DNA from: Arabidopsis thaliana
Lineage: Eukaryota > Streptophyta > Magnoliopsida > Brassicales > Brassicaceae
Direction of reading: 5' to 3'
Length of the DNA stretch: 64,000 nt
Assembly (NCBI RefSeq): GCF_000001735.4
Contig: NC_003076.8
Coordinates: 12,586,001 to 12,650,000, forward strand
The notes below the pieces were generated by a model. The model saw nothing but the letters and a program-made list of their open reading frames with translations. It did not search any database and was not told the origin of the DNA. Both the position numbers and the translations under genes were made by a program. Shown piece after piece: positions 10,782-21,540 of this stretch; within the stretch, counting starts at the first letter, position 1, and every line of letters starts with the position of its first letter.

Positions 10782-12099
10782 ATGGCCTCTCTATTCACTT
10801 CACTTCTCTTGTCTCTATGTTTATTCTCTTCTCCTATTTTCTCAAACGCAAACGCCAAACCAAAACTAGGCTTCACCGCGGATCTGATCCACCGCGATTC
10901 TCCTAAATCGCCATTCTATAACCCGGCGGAAACCCCTTCCCAACGTATGAGAAACGCTATCCACCGATCCTTTAACCGTGCTTCCCATTTCAGTAATCTT
11001 TTTGAAAAGGATGCATCACTTAACGCACCACAAACTGATATCACCAAATATTTCGGTATATATCTTATGAACGTATCCCTTGGGAGTTGGGACACCTCCC
11101 GTCCCAATCATGGCGGCCGCTGACACCGGAAGTGATCTCATCTGGACGCAGTGCAAACCATGCGATGATTGTTACACTCAAGTTGATCCTCTCTTTGACC
11201 CTAAAGCGTCTTCCACATACAAAGACGTTTCTTGCCCCTCAAGCCAATGTAGGGCTCTAAAAGATGATGCTTCTTGTTCCAAAAAAGACAACACTTGCTC
11301 TTACTCAATGAATTACGGGGATAACTCATACTCACGGGGTAATGTCGCTGTGGATACCTTAACGCTCGGCTCCACCGATAACCGTCCGGTGCAGGTTAAG
11401 AATATTATCATCGGTTGTGGTCACGAAAACGCTGTAACATTTAGAAACAAGAGCTCTGGAATCGTTGGACTTGGTGGTGGTGCGGTTTCGCTCGTTAAAC
11501 AACTCGGAGACTCCATCGAAGGTAAATTCTCATACTGCTTGGTACCTGAAAATGATCAAACGAGCAAGATTAGTTTCGGAACCAATGCGGTTGTGTCGGG
11601 ACCGGGAACTGTCTCAACTCCTTTGGTCGTGAAGTCTCCAGAGACCTTCTATTTTCTAACCCTAAAATCTATTACCGTGGGAAGCAAGAATATGCCAACC
11701 CCAGGCTCTGATATCAAGGGAAACATGGTCATCGATTCGGGCACAACTCTAACTCTGTTACCTGGGAAATATTATTTCCAGATTGAGAGTGCTGTTGCGT
11801 CTTTAATCGATGCAGAGAGGTCGAAAGATGAAAGAATCGGTTCGAGTCTTTGATACAATGCAACCGCAGATCTGAAAGTCCCAGTCATTACTATGCATTT
11901 CGATGGAGCAGATGTGAAGCTTGATTCCTATAATTCATTTTTTAAAGTCTCAGATGATTTGGTTTGCTTTGCCTTTGGCTTGAACTTGATTACGAGGGAT
12001 GGGATATACGGGAATGTGGCGCAGAAGAACTTTCTTGTTGGATACGACACTGTTTCCAAATCGTTGTCATTTAAAAAAACAGATTGTGCAAAGATGTAG
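10782..12099 (+). pseudogene. CDR1-like aspartic protease, tandem duplicate, broken
   Basis: Aligns with CDR1 along its whole length: signal peptide ending SNANA, LGFTADLIHRDSPKSPFYNP, ADTGSDLIWTQC, IDSGTTLTLLP and the C-terminal NFLVGYDTVSKS. Two lesions are visible. First, a 7-bp tandem duplication at 11080-11092 (TTGGGAG-TTGGGA) shifts the frame just before the first catalytic motif, separating the N-terminal 10782-11123 frame from the 11080-11853 frame. Second, the Cys codon TGT of CDR1 (in LSLCYSA) is TGA at 11851-11853; the frame then continues to the normal stop at 12099. Both catalytic Asp motifs survive, so decay looks recent. I believe this is the locus annotated as At5g33350, but that is from memory. 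A polymorphic intact allele elsewhere is possible. Confidence 0.9.
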
Positions 12100-12219
12100 A
12101 TGGTTCAGCTTAGCATGTGGCTAATTTCCTTTTTTCAAAAGTATGTTTTCAGTTATCATTATGGCTGATTTGATTTTAGCCTTAAAATAGTTATTTGAAT
12201 TCATTCAGCAGGACCATAG

Positions 12220-12600
12220 CACTGCAAGAGAACAAAGCCTTTTTCGACAGACTTTCCAACGATACATAAACGGTCGGAAATTCTCGACAGTTTTGTAATG
12301 ATATTCCGACGGATTTCGCACGACATGTTTCCCGTTCTCGCACTGCAACCGGTTTCGCAACCATAGTTATCGTCAGAATAGCGTAGAGAAATTGTCAGAA
12401 AATACCTCATCGAAAACCCGTCGGTAATTTGTAACACGTTTGCAACGACATTCAGATTTCCAACGAGATAAAATCGACCAATTTATGTCATTGAAAATTC
12501 GTCGAATACGGCTGTTTCCGACGTTATTCCGACGATTTCATCCGTTGGAAATATCCTATCGAACGTTATAGCATGTAATAAAATCGCCTTTAAAAGCGAC
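12220..12600 (+). mobile_element. Terminal fragment of a CACTA (En/Spm-like) DNA transposon
   Basis: Starts CACTGCAAGAG, close to the CACTACAAGAAA terminus typical of Arabidopsis CACTA elements, directly after TAG at 12217-12219, a possible 3-bp target duplication. The following 350 bp are full of short subterminal repeats of the type TTCCGACG / CGTCGGAA, as expected for transposase-binding regions. No transposase gene and no matching right end are visible, so this is a solo end or very short derivative just behind the CDR1-like pseudogene. The right boundary is approximate. Confidence 0.6.
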
Positions 12601-13218
12601 TAAGCTTGCACCTTTGTGTCCAAAAAACTTTTTATCAACTAGAGATAAAATAGGTTATTAGTTTACCTTGCCAGAAAAATAAATAAAAACAATGTGAAAC
12701 TTAAGATAAAAGGCAGACGAGATTTTTTAGGTTCTGTAAGACAATCCTTTGCTATTTTGTTTTGACATGCATAGAAGTTAACACATACTACGGAAATGTT
12801 AAAAAAAAAACGAGATAGTGTCGCCATGATAACTGCAATGCTGCTGAAACCCTAAACTTTATTAATGAACTAATGAAGCCAAATCATTTTTCTTTTATGA
12901 TTAAAAAGTTGCCAAGATTCGTGCTCACTCTGTCAAAGACAACAACATTATCATTTTTCAAACAGTAGTTGATTAAACTAAATTAAAAATGGGTATATAA
13001 AATGAGTTATAACGATAAAGACAACAACGACTTTCCCTTTGCTTGATTATTTAAAACAAGTCCCTGATAAGAAGAAGACGTCTAGTGGAAAATAAAATGT
13101 TACAGAAAAGGCGCCAATACACAATTGTGGCGACATTATGAACTTGCTCAATAAGAGAAAACTTTAAAGAAAAGAGGGGGATATTAAACAATTATAACAA
13201 ATCTACCAAAATTTTGAC
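12601..13218. other. AT-rich intergenic region
   Basis: No gene or repeat recognised; ends at the core promoter of the defensin-like gene. Confidence 0.6.
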
Positions 13219-13226
13219 TATAAATA
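13219..13226 (+). promoter_or_regulatory. TATA box of the defensin-like gene
   Basis: TATAAATA about 95 bp upstream of the ATG at 13319. Confidence 0.7.
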
Positions 13227-13318
13227 GATCACTACACATATGGATTTGTCTCATCGAAGTAAATATTAAATTGAAAGAGCAAAAAAATAAGTCTTAATAA
13301 ACGCAAAGCATTAAAGAG

Positions 13319-13671
13319 ATGGCAAAGAACCTCAACTCCGTTAGCTTCATCGTTCTCTTGCTGGTTCTTTTGGTGGCTTCCACCGGTATGAATTTATTCT
13401 CTAATCTCTATTATACTTTGTGTGTATATGTATATGCAAAAAACATTTACATAATAATCTTTTGCTGATGAATTTACTGAAATGTCAAAATGTAGAAATC
13501 CTGAAGAGCGATGCTGCATGCTTCACGTTCTTAGGCGAGTGCGGGCCGGAGCCGTTTACAGGTTCAAATGCTGATTGCTTAGCGTGTTGTGTAGCTCTCT
13601 ACAAGAGTCCACCAGTTTGTGCTGGACGTGTTGAGGGAGTCCCGGCTCACTGCCATTGCTACAAATCGTAA
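13319..13671 (+). CDS. Defensin-like (DEFL) secreted cysteine-rich peptide, 2 exons
   Basis: Exon 1 is 13319-13385 and exon 2 is 13496-13671, joined through a canonical GT/AG intron of 110 bp with phase 1, giving 80 residues. Exon 1 encodes almost exactly a signal peptide ([10 protein letters not shown], then a run of Leu/Val ending VAST). This split is the usual plant DEFL structure. The mature part has eight Cys spaced C-x6-C-x11-C-x2-CC-x9-C-x10-C-x1-C, including a CxxxC and a terminal CxC as in the cysteine-stabilised alpha-beta fold; four disulfides are expected. The family acts in antimicrobial defence or in cell signalling, and the specific role here is unknown. Memory suggests it corresponds to At5g33355. 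A longer single-exon reading starting at 13420 is only intron read-through. Confidence 0.88.
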
Positions 13672-14990
13672 AGAGGTTCAAAATAAACCTCATATATATA
13701 ATTACCAAGTGTAACTTTTCTTTTCATTCGGTGTGATAAGGACATTACATGTGTGTGTGTGTGTGTCTGTGTGTGGTAAACTGGTGTCTGGTAAGTTTCT
13801 TTTGAATCCAAATAAAACATCAAGGGCAAAGCTTCACTGCTTCCCCTTAATAAATGTAAGCTCATGTTGTCTTCACTTTTGATTCGTTTTGAATAATAAA
13901 CTCGTTTTTTGTTCCCCATTTCATTCGAAACTATATTCAAATTTCTGTCACTCCAAATTATCTAACAAATATTGACCATTTATTGGATAGTAAAATCTGA
14001 TTTAAACATGTATGTTGCATGCTCAAAAGAGTATAGATGACTATCATAACAAAGCATGAGCTAATCTATATATTTGAAATAGGTTTTGAGTTGGAAATTT
14101 ATTACTCTCGACTTCCAACCTTTTTACTTTCCAACCTTTTGGAGGAATACTTACGTTTCTAAAAATGTTTACTCTCGACTTCCCACCTCCTTACAAGCCA
14201 AATTTTGTCCATAAGCACACACAGAAAGAACACGTTTAAGACAATTTTTTTTTTTGCATGACTAGGAAAGTGGACTAATTAAGTTGTTAGAGATATGTTA
14301 AGATTACATAAGTGTTTTATACTTTTATGTAAACTTTAGTAAAACCGTGAAGAACGATTATAACTTTTGTATTAAGTTTTCTTGCTTAAAGCATTACAAG
14401 AGGCATAGTTCATTATTTATACTAAAGCTAACTCTTGTAAAACCCTAGTTGCCTTACACATTGGCATTGTTTGGTAACAAGCTTAGGGCATTGAAACTAT
14501 TCTTTGTCTCAATATGAGTCATTGTCCTTTCCTGCAATTTTGTTCCTTTTGCAACGGCTCTGTTTCGTCCTTGTTTCTCTTCATCAATTCTTTTGTCTTT
14601 TGTGACAAGTTGTTGAGTGGGCTTGATGGGCCTTTCGGTTTGAATGTTGTTATAGGGCTGAACAACTGGGCCCAATCACAATCCTTCACCAAGCTCAGTT
14701 TTGAGCTTCTCACTAATATTTTAGACATCCATCCTAGATTTGAATTCTAAAACATCGGAAATATTCGATTATTGCCTTATTACTTGTATTGATTTGAGCT
14801 ATGAATCTTAGAGATCGCTCAACGCTTGTATATTAGTTAAAAAAATTTAAGAAAAAAAGTTATATTGTATATTAAAGAGTTAAATGGGCCTCAAATCTGA
14901 ATTAGGATAAAGAATGGCTTTTTAGTATGAGTGGGTGGATACTAAAATGTCCAAATTAACAACGAATTGAGTATCATTTAGTAAGGACAA
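13672..14990. other. Intergenic region without recognised gene
   Basis: Holds a GT-rich microsatellite (13752-13777) and a short diverged direct repeat (TACTCTCGACTTCCAACC near 14103 and TACTCTCGACTTCCCACC near 14169). Small open frames at 14454-14750 exist on both strands and have no domain character. Confidence 0.6.
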
Positions 14991-15748
14991 CTAACTGGCC
15001 AGTCCGGAAATGGAGATGCGGGAATGTGTTTGGAGAGAATAGAAAGTGTAGAGACCGTGTGAAGTTTGTGAAAGACATCGCACAGGAGGTGGCAAAGGCA
15101 AATAATTGTGGCAGCGGTAGTAACAATTCCAGGAGTCGGATGGAAAGACAAGTCCGGTGGAGTAAGCCTAGCTTGGGATGGTGTAAACTCAACACGGATG
15201 GTGCTTCTCATGGCAATCCGGGTTTAGCCATAGCGGGGGGAGCGTTGAGAAACGAGTATGGTGAGTGGTGTTTTGGTTTTGCGCTGAATATTGGTCGTTG
15301 TTCGGCGCCTTTAGCGGAGTTATGGGGAGTGTATTACGGGTTGTTCATGGCGTGGGATCGTGGGATTACGCGGCTGGAACTTGAGGTAGACTCCGAGATG
15401 GTGGTTGGGTTTTTAAGGACAGGAATTGGTTCTTCCCACCCGCTGTCATTCCTGGTACGTATGTGCCATGGCTTCTTATCAAGGGACTGGATAGTCCGGA
15501 TTGGGCATGTGTATAGGGAGGCCAACCGTCTTGCGGACGAGTTGGCTAACTATGCGTTCGATTTACCTTTAGGGTATCATGGTTTTGCTTCTCCCCCGAG
15601 TAGTTTAGACTCGATTTTGAGAGATGATGAGTTAGGAACTTCGGTTCCAAGACTAGTGCGGATGTAATTTTAATTTCATAAATAAATTCTGGGAGGTGTT
15701 TACCTCCCGGTGCCTACCAAAAAAAAAAAACTAACTGGCCAGTCCGGA
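14991..15748 (+). mobile_element. 5'-truncated LINE insertion with perfect 18-bp target-site duplication
   Basis: CTAACTGGCCAGTCCGGA occurs at 14991-15008 and again at 15731-15748. Between them lies about 720 bp that begins inside the RT-to-RNase H linker of a plant LINE and ends in a poly(A) run (about 15719-15730). Truncated 5' end, A tail and long flanking duplication together are the signature of target-primed reverse transcription, so the insertion is complete as a retroposition product. Confidence 0.92.
15011..15667 (+). CDS. LINE-derived RNase H-like domain, open reading frame intact
   Basis: The frame is open from the truncated 5' end: WRCGNVFGENRKCRDRVKF is the usual linker after the LINE zinc motif. 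An RNase H-like (RVT_3) domain runs from about 15160 to 15560: WCKLNTDGASHGNPG, AIAGGALRNEYG, APLAELWGVYYGL, LEVDSEMVVGF, VYREANRLADELAN. The core acidic residues are present (D in NTDGA, E in AELWG, D in VDSE, D in ADELA). In-frame ATGs exist only inside, so translation as a protein is doubtful. It is part of the truncated insertion, not a host gene. Confidence 0.8.
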   Translation, partial: WRCGNVFGENRKCRDRVKFVKDIAQEVAKANNCGSGSNNSRSRMERQVRWSKPSLGWCKLNTDGASHGNPGLAIAGGALRNEYGEWCFGFALNIGRCSAPLAELWGVYYGLFMAWDRGITRLELEVDSEMVVGFLRTGIGSSHPLSFLVRMCHGFLSRDWIVRIGHVYREANRLADELANYAFDLPLGYHGFASPPSSLDSILRDDELGTSVPRLVRM

Positions 15749-16772
15749 GAAAATTGGGGCCACATACAAAACAAAATGGGGCCCAATAGTGTAATTCTAT
15801 ATTTAATATTTTGTATTATTATATAATTTTTATATTCATTTAATTTATTTTGTTTGATAAAATGTATTAAAAAGTGAAGTGTGATTTAACTTTTCTAAGG
15901 ATTCACACTAAAACAATAATTTTATTTTTCTTTTAGTCATATTTGTTTTTGTTTAGGTATGTAACATTTATTTACGTAGTTACATACTACAACTAAAAAA
16001 AAGAAAATCCAAAATCCTAATTGGAACCCACAAAAATAGGGGCTTCATACAATTGTTTTATTTGGCTGCCCTTAGGGCCGGCTCGACCACGTGACTGTTT
16101 GAATTCTTGTTTTTTTTTTGTCATCCGTTTAATTAATGATACTCAAACGAACCATTTATGAGAAATATTATTTATATAAGTGATATGATACGGTTTGGTA
16201 CGAATGTTTCGTGTTAAAAATCCGTTTTTATATTCGCACAAAGAGAAACTAAAAATAAAGAAAAATAAGAGAATTCATCATTGTCGATTTAGATCTCCTT
16301 CAGATATACTAAGAACGCTGACCATTTGGTTGGAGAAGACACAATCTTCACCAAATCTGAACAGTCTGAAAAAACGCGACATCTTGGTTATCAACTTCAA
16401 TCATACATCTCATCGCCAAGAGAAAGCCTTCCACTTCGGTATAAAGTGGAGATAGGCTTCGTCGGGTGTTTGTTTGAATTTGTATCTATGTTTATATTGT
16501 TTAGTGAATGCTTCCACTAAAAACATATAACTAGTTAATACAAATTTAAATAAAAAGATTGAACAAAAAAAAATGATAGTGAACATTCGTAAGATTGTTG
16601 AATATTACTTCTCAGCTCACAATTGGTGACTAATTATTGATGAACAACACAAAACTCACAACATAACTCAAGGAAACTAATTAAAGTGCCAATGTAAAAA
16701 TATATAATAAACGAGAAAGGCAAAACAAAAACAAAGCATAAAGTGGATTTGGGATAGATGAGGAATAGAAGC
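15749..16772. other. Intergenic region, possible degraded MITE at its start
   Basis: 15749 to about 16095 is flanked by GGGGCC-containing blocks (AAATTGGGGCCACATACAA near 15750 and TAGGGGCTTCATACAATTG with AGGGCCGGCTC near 16040-16080), which suggest a decayed hAT-type miniature element. The rest shows no gene; the frame at 16195-16455 has no recognisable features. Confidence 0.4.
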
Positions 16773-18670
16773 TTAGGTCATGGAATCAACGGTGAGGATG
16801 GTGCTAAGATTCATGGGATGCATGTATTCAGGAGAGCCATTGAGGATTTGTTGAGCTATGATTCTACTTGCTTTTTCTGATGGGTGAAAAGGATCCCAAA
16901 AGGCAAAGAGATCTCTGTTTGGGCAAAGATTTGATAATGGAGTGCATAGCCCTATCCCATTGTACGGCCCTTGTCCACAACAAGCCACCTTCGACGTGAC
17001 GAATCCTGCCAAAGATTAGATCGTAAATCACTAAGTCAATTCGAGGAGCGGACGTAAAATTTAAACTAAAATGAAACCAAACTCGGTATATTAAAAATAA
17101 AATACAATTTGAAAACGTATAACATTAAGTTTAATAAATTTTCGTATTTTTTTTAATTATTCAATACATCGTCGCAACTAAAATAAACTGAAATCTTTAT
17201 GATTTATCAATGAAATTTAAGAAAAATCAATATATATATATATATATATATATATATTCTCAAAACTAAAGACATATATAACTTGATGTTCAATAAAATA
17301 TTACCTTGTTTTAGAATATTGTTATTTTACTTAATTGTTTTTTTTCCTTTTCTTAGAAAAGAAAATCTATAAAATTAATTATGAGGGACAAATTAATAAG
17401 AACAAGTACCATATGCTTGTGGGTCGCTAATGAAGTCCATGTGCATTTGTTGAGTATTAGCGGCAATGAAGGCCGAAGATCCAACTTCGTTGTTGAGGTC
17501 TGTTATCATTTGAATTAGTTGTGGGTTGAATAGTGACGCGGCTCGTTGGAGTTCGGTAGCACACTCGCCGTTGCGGCTACGTTGCGCCAGCTCGGCCGGG
17601 ACGCAACCCATTGGTCCTGTTCCAGTCACAAGGACACGTCGAGCACCCAAATCGTACATTTTCTACAAAACAATTTGAATGATATAAGAGATAATGAAGT
17701 TTCAACATGTATCATACTATTAATTCAAATAAGTAACTAGTAATGGCGAAGTATTGATGAAATTTAGAGGAGATAGTGAGATATTTCATATTAGGACCAT
17801 TTTTTTTTATATAAAGCTATTGTTCCTTTTCGTTTGAATAAGCCATACGTGATGAAATAGCTTGTAAATGAATAAACTAACCCGTAAGACTTTGCGGTAT
17901 TCAGAAATGACAAAGACAACGTAGTCAGGAAGAGAGAATTGACGAGATCTTGCAGAGAAAGGGACCAAGTAGTAGTTGTTGACGAAATCATTGCCTCCAA
18001 GTGTTATTAGGACAAGAGCTCCGTTCACGAGCCGATTCATCTCTTCTTCTCCGACCAACCCGCTTACTCGAACCTTGTACTGCTCGAAGTACTCTAGCTG
18101 CTTTGTGATCCTAATAATATTCAGCTGCATTCAAATTGTCAAAACACCTCTTAGCATCAAGATTTTAAGAATGCCGTTAACTCGATGGTAAGATTTATTC
18201 CGGTTGAACTTACAAACTGGATTCCGGTGTCGTTAAGGATTCCAATACCCGCGGAGGCGAAGTTAGCTCCCCTTAAGAGTTTGTCCTTCTTCAGCATTGG
18301 ACTAAGGTACGGCATTGGAGACTCTTGACCCAAATGTTCACCTATAAAAGATCATTGTTATTATTAATGTAATTTTGGTAACGTTGAGTGTTCATTTTCT
18401 TGGGGAACAAGAAATTAAAAGCTTACTGATGAGATCTGGAATGTTTAGACCATTGGAGAAACGGCCCGTAGGACGATGAGTTGGGAAATCGATACCATAA
18501 GGGTAATTATCGGCACGAGCAGTGGTAGCAAGAAAGTCATTGTTACCATTGTCAACGAGAGAATCTCCAAACACAAGGAAAGCCCTAGCATTTGCTTGCG
18601 GAACAAGTAAGCTCGTCACTTGCAGAATGCAAAACCCTAGTAGTGCCAACTTAGCCACCGAGTTCGTCAT
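16773..18670 (-). CDS. CUS2: GDSL esterase/lipase family protein (cutin synthase-like, CUS2), 5 exons
   Basis: Exons on the minus strand: 18670-18427, 18341-18214, 18124-17882, 17662-17410, 17005-16773, all with GT/AG borders, giving 366 residues and TAA. An N-terminal signal peptide ([20 protein letters not shown]... ending ANA) directs secretion. SGNH-hydrolase blocks are complete: block [15 protein letters not shown] with the nucleophile Ser, block [13 protein letters not shown] with the Gly, block [15 protein letters not shown] with the Asn, and block [12 protein letters not shown] with the catalytic Asp and His. The closest family I recognise is the plant cutin synthase group, which polymerises monoacylglycerol cutin precursors in the outer cell wall; Arabidopsis CUS2 has the same sequence in memory. 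It is convergent to the upstream genes and has no frame defects. Confidence 0.93.
17230..17258. repeat. (TA)n microsatellite in the last intron of the GDSL gene
   Basis: About 14 uninterrupted AT dinucleotides within the intron 17409-17006. Confidence 0.9.
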
Positions 18671-18784
18671 TGTTTATAGATTTAAAATGGTAATATTTGT
18701 GAAAAATCTTTGAATATGTTTCTGTGAACTCTGTTTTGGTGTTTTGCTATGAAATGAGAATGTAGAAGAGAACATGATTGTCTC

Positions 18785-18794
18785 TATATATATA
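18785..18794 (-). promoter_or_regulatory. TATA region of the GDSL gene
   Basis: TATATATATA read on the minus strand about 115 bp before the ATG at 18670, at the expected place for a core promoter. Confidence 0.55.
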
Positions 18795-21540
18795 GGTGCA
18801 TATGTAAAAAGTAATAGAGAGGAAAATGGGGGCATTAATGGAGGTCTTCACCAGCTTTTACCTATTGGTGTTAGATTGATTTTAAAGGGAGACAACTCTA
18901 AATGTACTAGAGTTGTGATTTTGGTTGAGAATAAATAAGTGATGATGGTAAAGTTTTTTTATTATTATTTATTAAATAAAGTGTTATATTTTTCATCCAT
19001 ATTACAGTACTTTTCTTTAATTTGCTATATATAATAACAACTATACAATTTATCAACCTAACTATTCATCCATTTACTAGAATTTTTCATTTATCAGCGT
19101 TTGCCTAATCCACTCTCGAATTTGTGTAAGAATATAAATACCATATTATATATTTTTTATCAAAAATAAATGTGAGCTTGTGCATCGAATTATTGAAGTG
19201 ACTCATCTAAACAGTGAGAGTAACAAACTCAGAGAAACCATAAGAAACATTCAACATTTTTGTAACTTTCAAAATGGAATCTATTTGGAATTCCCTGTCA
19301 ACATCATATATATTGCTAATAATTATGCATATCTGAGAATGTATTAAGTGCATAAATATTTAAAACGAAATTATCATTTTTAATATTGCAGAAACGAAAT
19401 TATCATTATCATAGTATACTAGTTCAACTACTAATTCAACTACTAATTCAACTAGGGGCATACAAAATAATTAACTAGAATATAGAACTATATCTATATA
19501 ATTATTAATCAAAACTATTAGATGAAAAAAAAGAACTCAGTAAAAGTCATAATTTACACATATACATTTTTAGAGTAGTTAAGGAAAAAGTTAAAACTAC
19601 TTTTGGGGGCGAGATTAAAAGACATGATGTGGTAGACCCAGAGACACGGAGAAGTTTAATTTCATGCCAACATTTTCATGCGCTTCAATTTTGGCGTTTT
19701 AATTGGATAAAAAATTTGGTTGTAAAAAGGAAATACAGGTCCCTTTGGGAATAGGATAGAATTATTTGAAGTACTTTGTTCAGATTTACTCCCAGAGCCG
19801 CAGAGTTAGATTCTGACAATGACTATGACATTCAGGTTGCTTTTTGTTTTTCTTTTTTCCTTTGATATTTGGAAGGTTTTGCAACCATCTAGAGAGAAAA
19901 ATGGGTGTTCACATGTATAAATTTATTTCTGTAGAATTTTTGTTGCATATTTGTTCACATAATTACTATAAAATTTAGGGCTTTAAAATTTGAATTGTAG
20001 GTACAATAAATGTAGCTGTAACATTAGTTTAGTAATATAAGTTAATGATCTGATCGGCTGCAGAATATTAATTAACTGACAATTTTAGTTGGCTAAACAA
20101 GACAATTTTAGTTTTGGTTTATATCAAAATTAATTAACAAGACTAACACGATATATATTGACTGTAAAATCCAGCAAATAAATATTTATTTCTTCTTAGT
20201 CCTTACAAAATTTATCTCAAGCAGATATTGTCTTAACAAATTTAAACAATTCGACTTTTACATTAAAAATACTTTTAATAATTATTTCCTTTATCGGTCC
20301 TATTAATTTTAATATATTACAAAATCTCAAGGATTATATTTAAACACAACTAACCATATTTATATTGATCCTCACGCAAGATAAGCATACGCAAGATAAG
20401 CATACGCAATTTAACGAATATTTGTGCCTCAGTAGATGCAAATCTTACTTAAATTCATAATCACAATCTAAATTCCAGCTTTTCTTATTTTCATTTATTT
20501 CATATTCTGAAATTTGCTCTAATGATTTTCTCTGCATAGTCCATTTTAACCAACAACTTTATAGCTAAAACCCATAATCATCAATCTCCATTCCTGGAGA
20601 TTTTTACATTTAAATATCCTATAATTAATAATCAAACTTTTTTCAAAATTAAAATATTATAAAACGTTTTAAATATTTATAATATAAAACTTTACAAAAT
20701 TTCAAATATTATAAATATTTGAACATATAAGAATCTATATTTTTCTTTTGAACACATTTGGAAAATAAATAATGAGTTTACTACAATATTTACCGAAGAA
20801 TGCTATTGAATTAAATTCTTAAGATTTATCATATTTAATGAAAGATATTTTGCATCTTGATTCTTTGTTTTTAAAATTTCGATTATTTTGTGTGATCTCA
20901 ACTAACTACTCCCGCATAAAATCTCTGATTTCTTTTCTCCACAATATCCATTAAGTCACTCTTCAATATGAGATTGGTAACATATTCATTAAAAAACAAA
21001 GAAAACTCGAAAAAGTATATCTACAACAAAGTTAGTTGATCTATTTCTTATTTTAATATATTGGTCAAATAGGTTTTTCTAATAGTTTAAACCTAAATTT
21101 ATCCTCAGTTTCTTGCACACTTAAAAGAAACTAAAATTTCCTAACTTATTTACAAAATTCAAAGAGAAATAAAATAATCTCAAATCCTTCAAATGAATTA
21201 GAATTTTGGGGAAGTCAAAACTTGCACAATCGAAATTGTACTTAGGGTTCGTTCGAGAAAATAAACTTTGTGAGAATCTCAAAGAACAACATAATCGATT
21301 GTTAACCACAGATGTTGTTTTTGATATTATTAATGAAAATAAGTGTTTAATCGTACAAGTGTTTGGATTTGAAATAGGAAAAGTGTTTCTGCCTTCAAAG
21401 TCGGAGCTATTGTGTTATCCGAAGTTGAGAGCATTTTCTTGTCCCTCCTTTGTGAAGTCCTTGGAACTCCTTATACACTGCTGATAGATCGCCTCTCCAG
21501 CTATATTCTCAAAAGATTTCCATTTATCCTTTGGTCGGAT
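18795..21540. other. AT-rich intergenic region with small tandem repeats
   Basis: No gene recognised. Repeats seen directly: three copies of a 12-bp TTCAACTACTAA unit (about 19422-19455) and two and a half copies of a 15-bp ACGCAAGATAAGCAT unit (about 20374-20409). An open frame at 21206-21484 has no identifiable domain. Confidence 0.6.

Larger units (their letters stand above)
8025..12182 (+). repeat. Tandem duplication of the CDR1 locus (period about 2.3 kb)
   Basis: Homology extends beyond the genes. Upstream, about 8025-8473 pairs with about 10427-10781; downstream, 9788 to about 9860 pairs with 12100 to about 12182 (ATGGCTGATTT...TTTAGCCTTA). The start codons are 2308 bp apart. This points to one unequal-crossover duplication of gene plus promoter. 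Confidence 0.8.

Noticed and set aside
16195-16455. 86-residue frame upstream of the GDSL gene
   Set aside because: Basic, low-complexity composition, no promoter or domain signal.
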